A stretch of DNA of 23,006 nucleotides from Anaerovoracaceae bacterium (lineage in GTDB: Bacteria > Bacillota > Clostridia > Peptostreptococcales > Anaerovoracaceae), in assembly GCA_029983755.1 (NCBI GenBank), contig JASBYX010000025.1, forward strand, positions 1 to 23,006, given 5' to 3'. The translations under genes were made by a program, and so were the position numbers. This document shows positions 1 to 7,683 of this stretch, piece after piece. The notes under the pieces were generated by a model. It worked only from the letters and a program-made list of their open reading frames with translations. It was not told the DNA's origin and ran no database searches. How positions within the stretch are numbered: position 1 is the stretch's first letter; each line of letters opens with the position of its first letter.

Positions 1-52
1 AGTTGAAATTCATAATTTTATGTTTTACAAAAAGAATTTTTAACCGAAGCAG

Positions 53-961
53 CTATTTTGTTGCAATAGCTCTTGGGTGGGTCCTATCATAGACTTCCTT
101 GATTTTGTTCTTCCTAAATTGCAGATACACCTGAGTTGCCGAAATGTCTTCGTGCCCCAAAAGCTCCTGAAGGGTCTTAAGATCCGCACCGTTTTCGATC
201 ATATGAACGGCGAAAGAATGACGAATTATTTGAAGAGTCAGCTTCTTTGATATGTCAGCCTTTTCCCCATAGGAATTTAGAATCTTCCATAACCCTTGAC
301 GGGTAAAAGCATTTCCCATAAAATTCACAAACAAGGCTGCCTCATCACTTTCCTCGTCCTCTGCCTTAACGAAGGTAGGGCGGCTTTCGTTAAGATAACG
401 CTTCATGGCATCTTTTGCAAAATCCCCGAGAGGCACTATCCTAGCCTTTCCATGATTTCCGTTACAAGTGATAAACCCCATCCTCATATTAAGATCTTTA
501 AGTCGAAGTTCAACAAGTTCAGATACCATAATTCCTGTGCCGTAGAGAACCTCAAAAATGGCCTTGTCCCTAATGCCCTTAGGGCTTTCGTCAGGCAGTG
601 AAAGAAGGTTTTCAATTTCATCTATAGTTAAGTATTCAATTTCTCCTCGAACAACCTTCGGAGCCTTTATATCTTTTGCCGGATTAACAATAACATGATT
701 CTCATCAAGCATAAACTTATAAAAGCTTCTGGTGGATGCCAGACGTCTTGTGATCGTTGCCGTAGAAAAGCTTTCTTTCTTCATTTCCATGAGAAAACCT
801 ATTATGTCTTCCTGTTTAACAGCGGTTATATCCTTCAGTCCTCTTTTCGAAAGATAGTTTTCAAATGCCGTCAAATCCCTTACATATGCCTCCACCGTGT
901 TATCTGAGGACTTTTTCTTATTTTTTAAAAATGTTAAGTATGCGTTTACGTATTCGTTCAT
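53..961 (-). CDS. XerD-like tyrosine recombinase with degenerate active site
   Basis: 302 aa, the normal XerC/XerD length. An N-terminal SAM-like core-binding domain (about residues 1-95) precedes a tyrosine recombinase catalytic domain (about 105-295). The C-terminal part is very XerD-like: RHSFAVHMIENGAD, ELLGH and the nucleophile Y279 in ATQVY. XerD normally resolves chromosome dimers at dif. Here the active site is incomplete: the first Arg of TG[IL]R[VI]SEL is Met145, the beta-hairpin Lys of GKGNKxR is Asn169, and the His of HxLRH is Gln244, whereas R247, H270 and Y279 remain. The reading frame is intact, so this is not a frameshifted pseudogene. It overlaps the upstream Nudix gene by 4 bp (ATGA), so the two are probably co-translated. 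Family membership is firm. Recombinase activity is doubtful, and a DNA-binding or accessory role is inference. I withhold the symbol xerD because of the lost residues. Confidence 0.88.
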   Translation of the reverse strand: MNEYVNAYLTFLKNKKKSSDNTVEAYVRDLTAFENYLSKRGLKDITAVKQEDIIGFLMEMKKESFSTATITRRLASTRSFYKFMLDENHVIVNPAKDIKAPKVVRGEIEYLTIDEIENLLSLPDESPKGIRDKAIFEVLYGTGIMVSELVELRLKDLNMRMGFITCNGNHGKARIVPLGDFAKDAMKRYLNESRPTFVKAEDEESDEAALFVNFMGNAFTRQGLWKILNSYGEKADISKKLTLQIIRHSFAVHMIENGADLKTLQELLGHEDISATQVYLQFRKNKIKEVYDRTHPRAIATK

Positions 962-1509
962 TTCAGTTCCGGTTCGCCTCTTTTTAAAAGTTCATTTGTC
1001 ATTAATATTGCAACTTGACTCTTGGCATCTTGAATTTTTCCTTCCATGACCATATCAACAAGGTCATCCAAATGGTATGTAAATGAGTCAATATCTTCGC
1101 TAGGGTCAAAGTCTGTTTCTCCGGGAATAAGCTCCGTAGCAACGAAGATATATAGGCACTCCATTGAGTAGCCAACGGAGGGGTACATCTTAGTCAAAAG
1201 TCTAATGCTTTTAGCGGAATATCCTGTTTCCTCTCTGAGTTCCCTGGCTGCAGCAACTTCAGGAGTTTCTCCCGGGTCAATTTTTCCGGCAGGAACTTCC
1301 AGAACATCTCTTTCCAGTGGCTTTCTAAACTGTTTGATCATAACCACATGGTTATTTGGAAGAATGGGCAAAATAACGGCGCCTCCCGGGTGTTCTATTA
1401 TTTCCCGAGTTGACACTCCGTTTTTGGTGTCAACGGTGTCGACTCTTAGGTTGAGGATTTTCCCCTTATATTTCATCTCACTTGAGAGAGTTTTTTCGAT
1501 ATATGACAT
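958..1509 (-). CDS. Nudix hydrolase, ADP-ribose pyrophosphatase type
   Basis: 183 aa from the ATG at 1509. That start has AGGAG six bases upstream, whereas an in-frame ATG at 1530 has no ribosome site. The complete Nudix box Gx5Ex7REUxEExGU spans residues 75-96 (G75, E81, R89, E90, E93, E94, G96) and should bind Mg2+ for diphosphate hydrolysis. The preceding VVMIKQFRKPLERDVLEVPA stretch is typical of the NudF/YqkG ADP-ribose pyrophosphatases, which split ADP-ribose into AMP and ribose 5-phosphate in the cytosol. It is the first gene of a two-gene minus-strand unit, overlapping the XerD-like gene by 4 bp. A Nudix-XerD pairing also occurs in other Firmicutes, as I recall. Substrate is assigned by family resemblance only. 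Confidence 0.85.
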   Translation of the reverse strand: MSYIEKTLSSEMKYKGKILNLRVDTVDTKNGVSTREIIEHPGGAVILPILPNNHVVMIKQFRKPLERDVLEVPAGKIDPGETPEVAAARELREETGYSAKSIRLLTKMYPSVGYSMECLYIFVATELIPGETDFDPSEDIDSFTYHLDDLVDMVMEGKIQDAKSQVAILMTNELLKRGEPELK

Positions 1510-1549
1510 TATCTGCTCCTTTATTAACAACTATTAATTGTTTGACAAT

Positions 1550-1558
1550 ATTATATCA
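1550..1558 (-). promoter_or_regulatory. Extended -10 promoter of the Nudix/XerD-like unit
   Basis: Read on the minus strand this is TGATATAAT, a TGn-extended -10 box about 40 bp upstream of the Nudix start. No convincing -35 box lies 17 bp upstream. Confidence 0.45.
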
Positions 1559-1721
1559 CCTGTCTACCGGAAATAACAGTACCTAAATTCCACAGTCAAT
1601 TTTAATTCTCACCGAATCTATAAAGATTTTTCAGATTATTATAGAAAAAGACCTCGAAATACCACGAAAATTTTCACAAAAATCATTTTTTTATTTTCTC
1701 CAAAGAATTGAAATTTCAACA

Positions 1722-1739
1722 TGTACAAAAATTTGTACA
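1722..1739. promoter_or_regulatory. Candidate operator palindrome
   Basis: TGTACAAA-AA-TTTGTACA: an 8-bp perfect inverted repeat with a 2-bp centre. It lies 53 bp upstream of the -10 box of the acyl-CoA dehydrogenase. The size and symmetry fit a dimeric repressor or activator of the TetR or GntR kind. No such regulator gene is in the window, so the binding protein is unknown. Confidence 0.45.
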
Positions 1740-1791
1740 CTTTCACGATGTGAAGTGAAGTGGAGAAAGTATTTTTTACCGCAGGAGAGAT

Positions 1792-1800
1792 TGATATAAT
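1792..1800 (+). promoter_or_regulatory. Extended -10 promoter of the acyl-CoA dehydrogenase
   Basis: TTGATATAAT contains TG-A-TATAAT, an extended -10 box. It would give a leader of about 60 nt before the start codon at 1868. The -35 position is a T-run rather than a consensus box, which suggests an activator or reliance on the TG extension. Confidence 0.45.
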
Positions 1801-1867
1801 TTACACAACAAGAGGGAATACCTCTGGAGTGTCAATTTTAAATCTCAAAATTCGAAAGGAGAAAGTT

Positions 1868-3049
1868 ATGGATTTCAGATTAAGTAAAGAGCACAGAGAT
1901 TTGCAGCTAAAAGCAAAAGCATTTACAGAAGAAGTTTTATTTCCTTATGAGATGGAAGTAGAGGAGAATGATGGTTTGTCTCCTGAAAGCCATAAGAAGA
2001 TTACTGAGCAGGTTATGGAGTGGGGATTCAACGCTACTAACCATTCTAAGGAGCATGGTGGTCAGGGAATGACATTATTTGAGCAGATGCTGGTATCTGA
2101 GCAACTGGGAATGTCAACAGGTGCAATTTGGGACGCTGTTCCACAGCCATCTTTCCCTATGAAGTTTGGTACTCAGGAACAGATTGAAGAATACCTGATT
2201 CCTGCTAACCAGTGCAAGAGAAGAGACGCCTATGCAATCACTGAGGCAGATGCAGGTTCCGACCCTACAATGTGCTTGACAAGAGCTGATAAGGTAGATG
2301 GAGGCTATAAGATTAACGGTGAGAAATGGTACGTTACAGTTGGTGATGTTGCAGACTTCCTACTGGTTCACGCTCACGTTGATGGAGATCCTGAAAAGGC
2401 TACTGTATTCTTTGTTGAAAAGGATACTCCGGGTGTAAGCATTAAGAGAACACCTAAGTACACTCACCATTTCGCATTTAAGCACCCTGAGTTCACATTT
2501 GAAGATGTTTACGTTCCTGAAGAGAAGATTCTTGGTAAGGTTGGAGACGGATTCAATATGACTAAGGATTGGTTCGTGGAGGCAAGACTTGGAATCGCTG
2601 CAAGATGCGTTGGCGGTGCGCAGAGAATCCTAAATGTTGCAAATGAGTGGGCAGCAGGCCGTGTTCAGGGTGACAGGGTTATCAGAGATTACCAGGTAAT
2701 CGAGCATAAACTGGCAGATATGGCTCTTGATATCATGGCTGCAAAGAGCATGCTTTACAGGGTTTGCTGGGAAATCTCAGGTCCTATTTCTGACAGGAAG
2801 CTTAAGCACGCTCGTGCATCTGCAATCAAGCTTTACACTTCTGAGATGGTTGGTCGTGTAGCTGATGCCGGTGTTCAGATCCTTGGTGGAAGAGGATACA
2901 TGAGGGAAAACCCTGTTGAGAGACTTTGGAGAGATACCAGAGTTGATAGAATTTGGGAAGGAACTTCTGAAATTCAGAGAAACATCGTTGGCGGACAGAT
3001 TAAGAAGAGAGGCGTTGAAATCTACACCGGATGGGATGTTGAGGAATAG
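1868..3049 (+). CDS. Acyl-CoA dehydrogenase (CaiA-like flavoprotein)
   Basis: 393 aa from ATG 1868, with AAAGGAG seven bases upstream. FAD-dependent acyl-CoA dehydrogenases introduce or reduce an alpha,beta double bond in acyl-CoA thioesters. The three domains are in order: N-terminal helices; the middle beta domain with YAITEADAGSD (about 122-132) that holds flavin and substrate; and the C-terminal helical domain ending in GGRGYMRENPVERLWRD (about 340-356). Glu364 in RIWEGTSEIQ occupies the usual catalytic-base position. The closest functional class by eye is CaiA/crotonobetainyl-CoA reductase and short-chain butyryl-CoA dehydrogenases. A strong terminator follows, so it is its own transcript, but it sits just ahead of a CoA-transferase, ferredoxin and BCCT transporter. 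No EtfAB genes are in the window. The precise acyl-CoA is unknown. Confidence 0.9.
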   Translation: MDFRLSKEHRDLQLKAKAFTEEVLFPYEMEVEENDGLSPESHKKITEQVMEWGFNATNHSKEHGGQGMTLFEQMLVSEQLGMSTGAIWDAVPQPSFPMKFGTQEQIEEYLIPANQCKRRDAYAITEADAGSDPTMCLTRADKVDGGYKINGEKWYVTVGDVADFLLVHAHVDGDPEKATVFFVEKDTPGVSIKRTPKYTHHFAFKHPEFTFEDVYVPEEKILGKVGDGFNMTKDWFVEARLGIAARCVGGAQRILNVANEWAAGRVQGDRVIRDYQVIEHKLADMALDIMAAKSMLYRVCWEISGPISDRKLKHARASAIKLYTSEMVGRVADAGVQILGGRGYMRENPVERLWRDTRVDRIWEGTSEIQRNIVGGQIKKRGVEIYTGWDVEE

Positions 3050-3087
3050 GATAGGTAAGTCCGATTTAATAATCTCTTAATATTTTT

Positions 3088-3129
3088 CAGCAACTTAAGC
3101 CTCTATGCGGCTTAGGTTGCTGGTTTTTT
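3088..3129 (+). terminator. Intrinsic terminator after the acyl-CoA dehydrogenase
   Basis: A 14-bp stem (CAGCAACTTAAGCC / GGCTTAGGTTGCTG, one G-T pair) with a 7-nt loop is followed by GTTTTTT. It separates the dehydrogenase from the downstream CoA-transferase. Confidence 0.88.
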
Positions 3130-3159
3130 ACCAAACCAAAACACAAGAAACATGTCACT

Positions 3160-3220
3160 ATGTAAAAGCAATAAGTGAAAACTATTTTGTTTTTACATCA
3201 AAACCCATGCTCTCACTTAT
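3160..3220 (+). promoter_or_regulatory. Interlaced inverted repeats in the CoA-transferase leader
   Basis: Two 8-bp perfect inverted repeats interlock: ATGTAAAA (3160-3167) with TTTTACAT (3191-3198), and ATAAGTGA (3171-3178) with TCACTTAT (3213-3220). The last arm ends four bases before the AGGAGG at 3225-3230. They cannot form as two simple nested hairpins at once, so alternative RNA folds, a pseudoknot, or two operators are possible. No clear -10 box is visible between the terminator and the gene. Confidence 0.35.
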
Positions 3221-3235
3221 GACCAGGAGGAAACT

Positions 3236-5617
3236 ATGAAACCATTAAAAGGTATTAGAATTCTCGATTTAACGAAACTATCCGGATATTGCGGTATGGA
3301 ATTAGCTGATTACGGAGCAGAGGTTATAAAAGTAGAACAACCTGATGGCGGAGATCCGATAAGAAGGATGGAACCTTTAAAGAATGAAGTAAGTCCATAT
3401 CATCTATACAGAGATCGAGGCAAGAAAAGTATTACTTTAGACCTTAACCAATCGGGGGATAGGGAAACTTTTAAAGAGCTCGTTAGAACAGCAGACGCTG
3501 TTATCGAAAATTATACACCGGGAACCATGGAAGAATGGGGACTGGATTACAATTCATTATCTATGCTTAATCCGATGCTTGTTTACGGAAGAATCACTGC
3601 TTATGGCTCAAATGGGGAAGAGTATGATACACCTTATTCTGATCTTGTCGCACAGGCTAAGAGTGGTGTGATGCACTTCACCGGATTCCCCGAAAATCCT
3701 CCAACAAGAATAGGATTCAAAATATCTGAGCATTATGCCTCCAGTTTCATGGCATCGGCGATCTGTATTGCAATTTTCAATGCTCAAGAAACAGGGGAAG
3801 GCCAGTATCTTGAAACATCCCTTGCAGGATCTGTAATTGCCATTTCCGAAGATAAGGTAATTACATATGGAGCTGAAAACGAAGATCCTATGAGGACAGG
3901 AAATGCTCATCCTCTGATTAACCCTTACGATATATTAAAATGTAAAAATGGATATGTGGCTATGGGAATTTCTTCAGATGCACAATGGGCTAAATTCTGT
4001 AATGCATTCGGAACTACTACTTGGCTAGAAGATTCGAAATACTGCTCAAATCTCGTGAGAGGATATCACTATTTTGGTGATCTGAGAGATAAGATTGAAG
4101 CTCTTTTCGAAAACTATACGATGCAGGAAATCGCCAAGATATGCGATGACGCATTGATCCCCGGAACTATGTGTAGCACCACTAAGGAAGCCTTGGTGGA
4201 GCCTCAGCTTCATGCCAGAAACATGATAATTGATGTTGAAAATAAACAGGCGGGAAATTTTAAAATGCCTGGTAGACCGATAAAGATCTCAGGAGAAGAG
4301 GAAGATGACTTTAAACCGGCACCAAACCTCGGAGAACATAACGATGAGATTTTGAAGGATATGAAAAGTGAACCGACGATTCCAAAGGAGGCTGTTAAAT
4401 TTACAAGAAAGAAAGACAGACCTCTGGAAGGAATCAAAATACTTGATTTCTCGCAAGTACTTGCTGCACCTTTCTGCGGTATGCTATTAGCTGACATGGG
4501 TGCCGAAGTAATAAAGGTTGAAAGGCCGGGAAGTGGAGACATCTCAAGAGAATACGGTCCGTATATCAATGATATAAGCCTTTATTTCTGCCAATATAAC
4601 AGAGGTAAGAAGGGTATTGCCATCGACATGAGAAATGAAGAGGGCAAGAAACTGGTGATGGATCTTGTGAAGGATGTTGACATAGTCATTGAGAACTTTA
4701 AATATGGAACCTTAGAAAAACTGGGGATAGGTTACGATGAAATGATTAAGGTAAACCCTGAGATTATCTATGGATCTATAGCCGGTTTTGGAACCTACGG
4801 TCCACTGTCACATCTACCATGTATGGATATTATCGCTGCTGCAAGAAGTGGTCTTGTCGGAACCTCCGGAGAAGACGGAGAAGCCCCTATCAAACCGGGA
4901 TTTTCACTGTGTGATACATGGGCTGGTTTACAACTTCTTAGAGGCTTATCAATGGCTTTATTGAATAAACAAAAAACCGGTAAAGGTATGAGGGTAGATA
5001 TTGCCATGCTCGATTGCGCATTTTATATGTGCGAAGAACCTGTGCTGGAGTATTCAACCACAGGAGAGTTTACAAAGAGGTCCGGAAATCACGATCCACA
5101 CTATGCTCCTTTTGGTGAGTTTGCCACATACGATGGGAATGTAGTAATTGCAGTCAAAGACCAAGAAGAGTGGAAAAATCTATGTAAATTCCTAGAAGCT
5201 AGAGATTTATATGAGGACGAGAGATTTAAGGATAACGAATCTCGAGTGAAAAATAGGGAAGCTCTTATAGAAGCTATAGAAAACTACACAAAAAATATGG
5301 GAAGATATGACATTGAAAGAGGCTTGCTCGAAAGAAATATCCCGGCCTCTGCTGTACAGTCTCTTGCTGAGTTTTATAATAATCCACAGACCAAGTCATT
5401 AAATGTGATTACCAAAGTCAATCAACCGGGGGTTGGAGATTATACTGTAGTTAACACTCCCATATATTTCAGCAAAACACCTGTGAATCCAAACAGTCCG
5501 GCTCCTAGCTTTCCGGGATTTAATACAGTTGAGGTTCTACAGTCCATTGGGAAAACAAAAGAAGAGATAGCAAAACTTCTTGAAAGTGGTGCAGTAGCAT
5601 TTAGAGATAGATTGTAG
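3236..5617 (+). CDS. Tandem-duplicated type III (CaiB/BaiF) CoA-transferase
   Basis: 793 aa, twice the usual ~400 aa. Two complete family III CoA-transferase modules lie head to tail. Module 1 (about 1-375) opens with PLKGIRILDLTKLSG and module 2 (about 396-793) with PLEGIKILDFSQVLA. Each has the GAEVIKVE strand, the RGKK segment, and the aspartate that forms the acyl-anhydride intermediate (D136 in YSDLVAQAKSG, D531 in CMDIIAAARSG). Family members exchange CoA between acyl-CoA and a free carboxylate and normally work as interlocked homodimers, so the fusion probably folds as a built-in pseudo-dimer. The modules have diverged clearly, suggesting an old duplication and perhaps asymmetric active sites. 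AGGAGG lies just upstream of ATG 3236. The final codons begin a 20-bp tandem repeat. It likely activates the substrate imported by the BCCT carrier downstream (inference). Confidence 0.9.
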   Translation: MKPLKGIRILDLTKLSGYCGMELADYGAEVIKVEQPDGGDPIRRMEPLKNEVSPYHLYRDRGKKSITLDLNQSGDRETFKELVRTADAVIENYTPGTMEEWGLDYNSLSMLNPMLVYGRITAYGSNGEEYDTPYSDLVAQAKSGVMHFTGFPENPPTRIGFKISEHYASSFMASAICIAIFNAQETGEGQYLETSLAGSVIAISEDKVITYGAENEDPMRTGNAHPLINPYDILKCKNGYVAMGISSDAQWAKFCNAFGTTTWLEDSKYCSNLVRGYHYFGDLRDKIEALFENYTMQEIAKICDDALIPGTMCSTTKEALVEPQLHARNMIIDVENKQAGNFKMPGRPIKISGEEEDDFKPAPNLGEHNDEILKDMKSEPTIPKEAVKFTRKKDRPLEGIKILDFSQVLAAPFCGMLLADMGAEVIKVERPGSGDISREYGPYINDISLYFCQYNRGKKGIAIDMRNEEGKKLVMDLVKDVDIVIENFKYGTLEKLGIGYDEMIKVNPEIIYGSIAGFGTYGPLSHLPCMDIIAAARSGLVGTSGEDGEAPIKPGFSLCDTWAGLQLLRGLSMALLNKQKTGKGMRVDIAMLDCAFYMCEEPVLEYSTTGEFTKRSGNHDPHYAPFGEFATYDGNVVIAVKDQEEWKNLCKFLEARDLYEDERFKDNESRVKNREALIEAIENYTKNMGRYDIERGLLERNIPASAVQSLAEFYNNPQTKSLNVITKVNQPGVGDYTVVNTPIYFSKTPVNPNSPAPSFPGFNTVEVLQSIGKTKEEIAKLLESGAVAFRDRL

Positions 5618-5693
5618 CATTTAGAAATTAACTGTAGAATTTAGAGACAGAATGTAGCTTTTAGAAATAAACTGTAGCATTTAGAGATAGACA
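5594..5693. repeat. 20-bp tandem repeat, five units, spanning the CoA-transferase stop codon
   Basis: Five units of exactly 20 bp begin at 5594, 5614, 5634, 5654 and 5674, each starting GTAG and containing TTTAGA. Units 1, 3 and 5 resemble each other (TTTAGAGA), as do units 2 and 4 (TTTAGAAA), hinting at a 40-bp higher-order duplication. Unit 1 encodes the last CoA-transferase residues and unit 2 supplies its TAG stop. Confidence 0.92.
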
Positions 5694-5727
5694 TTATTTC
5701 AAATTTACGGCGAACAGAAAGGAAGTC

Positions 5728-6009
5728 ATGGATAAACTTATAGTAGCAGACAAGGGTAAGTGTACAAGATGCAAGGCATGCCATATTGTTTGCCCCATGA
5801 AGGTTATAAATCTTGATGAGGATGGATTTCCGGTGCCTGACGAAAAAGCTTATAAACTATGTATAAACTGTGGTTACTGCGTGGATGTGTGTGCTTTCGG
5901 AGCATTATGGCATAGAGTTCGAAAACACGGAAGAGCCTCAAGAGCTGCTCTCAGAAGACTTGAAGCACTTAAACGCAGAGAACGAGAAAGCCAAAACAAA
6001 GAAGAATAA
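5728..6009 (+). CDS. 2[4Fe-4S] ferredoxin-like protein
   Basis: 93 aa, with AAAGGAAG upstream of ATG 5728. Two cluster-binding motifs of the form CxxCxxCxxxC are complete: C12, C15, C18, C22 (followed by Pro) and C45, C48, C51, C55. The remaining ~38 residues are a basic, Arg/Lys-rich helix-like tail, unusual for a free ferredoxin and possibly a docking segment. It should carry electrons in the cytosol at low potential. By position it may serve the acyl-CoA dehydrogenase or another redox step, as FixX-type ferredoxins do in carnitine metabolism, although that specific pairing is inferred. The gene lies between the CoA-transferase and the BCCT transporter on the same strand with no terminator before it. 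Confidence 0.88.
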   Translation: MDKLIVADKGKCTRCKACHIVCPMKVINLDEDGFPVPDEKAYKLCINCGYCVDVCAFGALWHRVRKHGRASRAALRRLEALKRRERESQNKEE

Positions 6010-6096
6010 TTTAAAACAAATCAAAAACGTACTCACTATAAATGCTGTGTTGCATAATAATGCATCCGTTCCCTCTAAATAAAGGAGGTATATAGT

Positions 6097-7683
6097 ATGA
6101 AAGATACTAATAAGACAAGATTAGACAAGAATACAACAGAGATAGGCCTTATTATAGCTAGCGTTTTGATATTGGCGGGTTTCATTGTATTTATGGTTAT
6201 GCACCCTGAAGGAACTATAGATTCCCTCAACACATTCTTTTGGAAGATTATTTCCATATGCGGACCATTTTTCATGATATTTACATTTGCAACTTTTATT
6301 ATTGCATTGTTCCTTGCGTTCAGCAAATATGGCAAAATACGACTTGGAGATTGTAAACCGCAATTCTCTACACCTAGCTACATAATAATGATGCTTCTTG
6401 CCTCATTGGCATCTGCGGCACTGTACTGGTCCTTTACAGAATGGGCATTCTATTATGAAGGCCCGGGACTCGGAATGGAGCCTAGAAGTTTGAGAGCATT
6501 AGAATCTTCCCTAAGTTACCAGTTCTTCCATTGGGGAATTACAAACCAAGCAATGTATACGATAATGGGTGTATGTATTGCATACGGTGTATATGTTAAA
6601 AAGGTACCATCCTTCCAAACTAGTGCTGTTTGCAGTGCCATGATGGGAGAAAAAGTTAAGGGAAAATCAGCCATCGGAAAGATTATAGATTTCTGCGTAA
6701 TCTTTGGAATCTTAGGAGGTTTGAGCTCTTCTTTGGGCCTTGTGGTTCCACTTGCCAGCGGCGGACTTAAGCAGCTATTCGGCTGGGAATCGACAGCAGT
6801 CATTCAAATTGGAATCATTGTGGTAATTGCGCTGGTCTACACCTTCACATCATATCTTGGAACCGAGAAGGGCATGAAAGTTATAAGTAACGCTGCAGCG
6901 GTACTTTGCATATGTTTCCTGCTGTATGTGCTCTTCATGGGTCCTACAACTTTTATAATCAAGAACATTGTAAATTCATTTGGATATATGATCAATGATT
7001 TAGCGAGAATGAGCTTGTTTACAGACCCTGTGGAGGATAATGGTTTCCCTGAAAACTGGACGATTTATTTCCAAGCATTTTATCTTAACTATCTTGCAAT
7101 GATGGGGATATTCGTTGCAAAAATCTCCAAAGGTAGAACTATCAGAGAAATAGCAATGGCAACAATGGTAGGCATCTCAGCAGGTGGATGGTTTCTCTTC
7201 GGTGTTGACGGAAGCTTCTCAATCAAATCGCATCTTGACGGTGAAGTTGACGTTGTTGGCCTTATTAACAGTGGAATCGGGGATGCAGCTATTTACAAAA
7301 TATTAGAGACATTGCCTCTAGGGGCAACCGTACTGCCTTTTGTAATTTTGCTTCTGATAATAGGCTTTGTGGCACCTTCCATGGATTCTGCGTCGCTTGC
7401 ACTTGCAGAAACCGTAACTAAGAGGGGAACCCCGAGCATGCTTCTAAGGATTTTCTGGTGTGTACTCCTTGCTGTAATCCCAATGTGCATAATTCTTTCA
7501 GGGTCAAGCTTCGATGCTATCAAGCAGCTGGCAATACTTATATCAGTACCATTTGTAATAATAGTAATAGGCATGGAAATTGGGCTTTTGAAATGGCTCA
7601 AGCAGGATTCCTTATCCGGACTTCATGACGAAAACATAGCCCGTCAAGAGAGGGAAAGATTGGAGGAACTAAATGAGAAATGA
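6097..7683 (+). CDS. BCCT-family transporter with altered substrate box
   Basis: 528 aa; AAAGGAGG precedes ATG 6097. About twelve hydrophobic segments and family landmarks (FFHWG at 143-147; KISKGRTIRE at 342-351; PSMDSASLAL near 425) place it with the betaine/carnitine/choline transporters, integral membrane carriers of quaternary ammonium compounds. Two key sites are non-standard. The TM8 sequence, normally W-x-x-[FY]-Y-W-A-W-W-x-x-W, reads WTIYFQAFYLNY (321-332), so the three box tryptophans become Phe, Tyr, Tyr and the neighbouring Trp becomes Gln. The glycine-rich TM3 stretch (GMGIG-like) before the EP/EW motif is LASAALYWSFTEW. The binding site is therefore probably reshaped. It overlaps the thioesterase gene by 11 bp. 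It likely imports the substrate of this CoA cluster; which one is unknown. Confidence 0.88.
   Translation: MKDTNKTRLDKNTTEIGLIIASVLILAGFIVFMVMHPEGTIDSLNTFFWKIISICGPFFMIFTFATFIIALFLAFSKYGKIRLGDCKPQFSTPSYIIMMLLASLASAALYWSFTEWAFYYEGPGLGMEPRSLRALESSLSYQFFHWGITNQAMYTIMGVCIAYGVYVKKVPSFQTSAVCSAMMGEKVKGKSAIGKIIDFCVIFGILGGLSSSLGLVVPLASGGLKQLFGWESTAVIQIGIIVVIALVYTFTSYLGTEKGMKVISNAAAVLCICFLLYVLFMGPTTFIIKNIVNSFGYMINDLARMSLFTDPVEDNGFPENWTIYFQAFYLNYLAMMGIFVAKISKGRTIREIAMATMVGISAGGWFLFGVDGSFSIKSHLDGEVDVVGLINSGIGDAAIYKILETLPLGATVLPFVILLLIIGFVAPSMDSASLALAETVTKRGTPSMLLRIFWCVLLAVIPMCIILSGSSFDAIKQLAILISVPFVIIVIGMEIGLLKWLKQDSLSGLHDENIARQERERLEELNEK

Larger units (their letters stand above)
1531..1867. other. Divergent intergenic region between Nudix and acyl-CoA dehydrogenase
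   Basis: An AT-rich 337 bp gap that holds outward promoters on both strands and one strong palindrome, listed separately. An in-frame extension of the dehydrogenase reading frame back to 1760 crosses the promoter and lacks a ribosome site, so I regard it as non-coding. A second, imperfect inverted repeat (CACTTTCAC-gat-GTGAAGTG, 1738-1757) abuts the palindrome. I see no RNA gene here. Confidence 0.6.

Noticed and set aside
1760..1867. Upstream extension of the acyl-CoA dehydrogenase frame
   Set aside because: It crosses the predicted -10 box, adds residues unlike the family, and lacks a ribosome site; ATG 1868 has a strong one.
5993..6020. AAAACAAA copies 20 bp apart at the ferredoxin stop as another gene-edge tandem repeat
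   Set aside because: Only an 8-base A-rich match; too weak to count with the clear repeats.
6050..6066. TGCAT-aata-ATGCA inverted repeat before the BCCT gene
   Set aside because: Only five base pairs in AT-rich DNA, with no T-run or promoter relation.
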